NCBI RefSeq assembly: GCF_007474605.1
Contig: NZ_VHKL01000007.1
Span: 124,001-188,000 of the forward strand
Origin: Rhodoligotrophos appendicifer
GTDB taxonomy: Bacteria; Pseudomonadota; Alphaproteobacteria; Rhizobiales; Im1
DNA: 64,000 bases
Reading direction: 5' to 3'
A program made the translations under genes and the position numbers. Numbering within the stretch: position 1 is the first letter of the stretch; each line of letters begins with the position of its first letter. Under the pieces are notes generated by a model, which saw nothing but the letters and a program-made list of their open reading frames with translations, was not told the origin of the DNA and ran no database searches. Positions 63,750 to 64,000 of this stretch are shown piece by piece.

Positions 63750-64000
63750 CTAGCTATCGGTCCAGCGGGCCGGACGTTTGGCAACGAAGGCACCGATGCC
63801 TTCCCCAGCATCAGAGAAGCCCATATTCTCGACCATTATATGCGAACCATAGGCATAGGCCTCTGCCAATGGGAGGATACGCTGCTGGTAGAAGGCGGCC
63901 TTGCCGAGACCGATCGTTGCCATGGATTTGGAGGCGATCCTAGAGGCCAAGTCTCTGGTCTCGCGAGTCAGGTCGTCAGGCGCCGTCACCCGATTGATCA
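63750..64000 (-). CDS. Enoyl-CoA hydratase/isomerase family protein, C-terminal part only
   Basis: The last 83 codons of a leftward gene run off the window end. They encode the C-terminal helices of a crotonase-family protein: a run of basic and helical residues ending ENMGFSDAGEGIGAFVAKRPARWTDS. The D-A-x-E-G-I-x-A-F-x-x-K-R-x-P-x-W end is typical of enoyl-CoA hydratases. The active site lies outside the window. It precedes the CoA-binding protein gene by 4 bp, so the two are probably co-transcribed. Confidence 0.85.
   Translation of the reverse strand, partial: INRVTAPDDLTRETRDLASRIASKSMATIGLGKAAFYQQRILPLAEAYAYGSHIMVENMGFSDAGEGIGAFVAKRPARWTDS

Noticed and set aside
1-64000. CRISPR arrays, prophage, toxin-antitoxin pairs, insertion sequences
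   Set aside because: I found no regularly spaced repeats, phage structural genes, recognisable toxin-antitoxin pairs or transposase motifs on either strand.

Overview
The window looks like chromosome of an alphaproteobacterium of the order Hyphomicrobiales (Rhizobiales). The clearest signs are the block tRNA-Asn, small membrane protein, tRNA-Cys, pcm-like gene, tolC, popZ-like gene (DUF2497) and valS at 54.4-61.5 kb, the soluble NAD-linked formate dehydrogenase operon fdsGBA-fdhD-fdsD, and a perfect FNR/FixK box. I see no phage genes, transposases, CRISPR arrays or rRNA. The right third reads as more GC-rich than the left part; this is an impression, not a measured value.

Layout. 1-7.7 kb: 5'-part of an amine-oxidase-like FAD enzyme, a 3-hydroxyacyl-CoA dehydrogenase family protein, an autotransporter, a DmpA-type peptidase, a cation diffusion facilitator and a secreted protein built from two internal repeats. 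7.8-19 kb: a co-oriented catabolic cluster with a class III aminotransferase, a biotin-dependent carboxylase alpha subunit, an ADP-forming acyl-CoA synthetase, an acyl-CoA dehydrogenase and a polyamine-type ABC importer. This fits uptake of an amine or amino acid, deamination, CoA activation and oxidation. No carboxylase beta subunit is present in the window. 19-27.2 kb: a DUF72 protein, a small conserved protein and the complete fds operon with its own LysR regulator, which appears to start at CTG. A textbook LysR-type palindrome lies between regulator and operon.

27.2-37.3 kb: an FNR/FixK box, a universal stress protein, a 55-residue membrane protein, an OmpR/EnvZ-type two-component pair divergent from an RND efflux pump (adaptor and permease), and a short AT-rich region with small unknown ORFs. 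37.3-47.2 kb: one leftward operon, divergent from a LysR gene, encoding FAH-family hydrolase, extradiol dioxygenase, aromatic FAD monooxygenase, a complete branched-chain-type ABC importer and an SDR. This is a coherent uptake, hydroxylation, meta-cleavage and hydrolysis route for an aromatic compound. The dioxygenase and the solute-binding protein each carry one apparent single-base deletion.

47.4-54 kb: a TetR regulator divergent from a PaoABC-type molybdenum aldehyde oxidase, whose probable promoter has a perfect palindrome in its -35/-10 spacer, then a luciferase-like oxidoreductase. 54.4-64 kb: the core block, followed by a marR-MFS efflux operon, a CoA-binding protein and the 3'-end of an enoyl-CoA hydratase gene.

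No single locus is a clear new system. The best leads are regulatory sites (fds palindrome, CTG start, FixK box without an adjacent gene, palindrome inside the pao promoter, hairpin before the RND genes), the repeat protein at 7.05 kb, and the doubly frameshifted aromatic operon.
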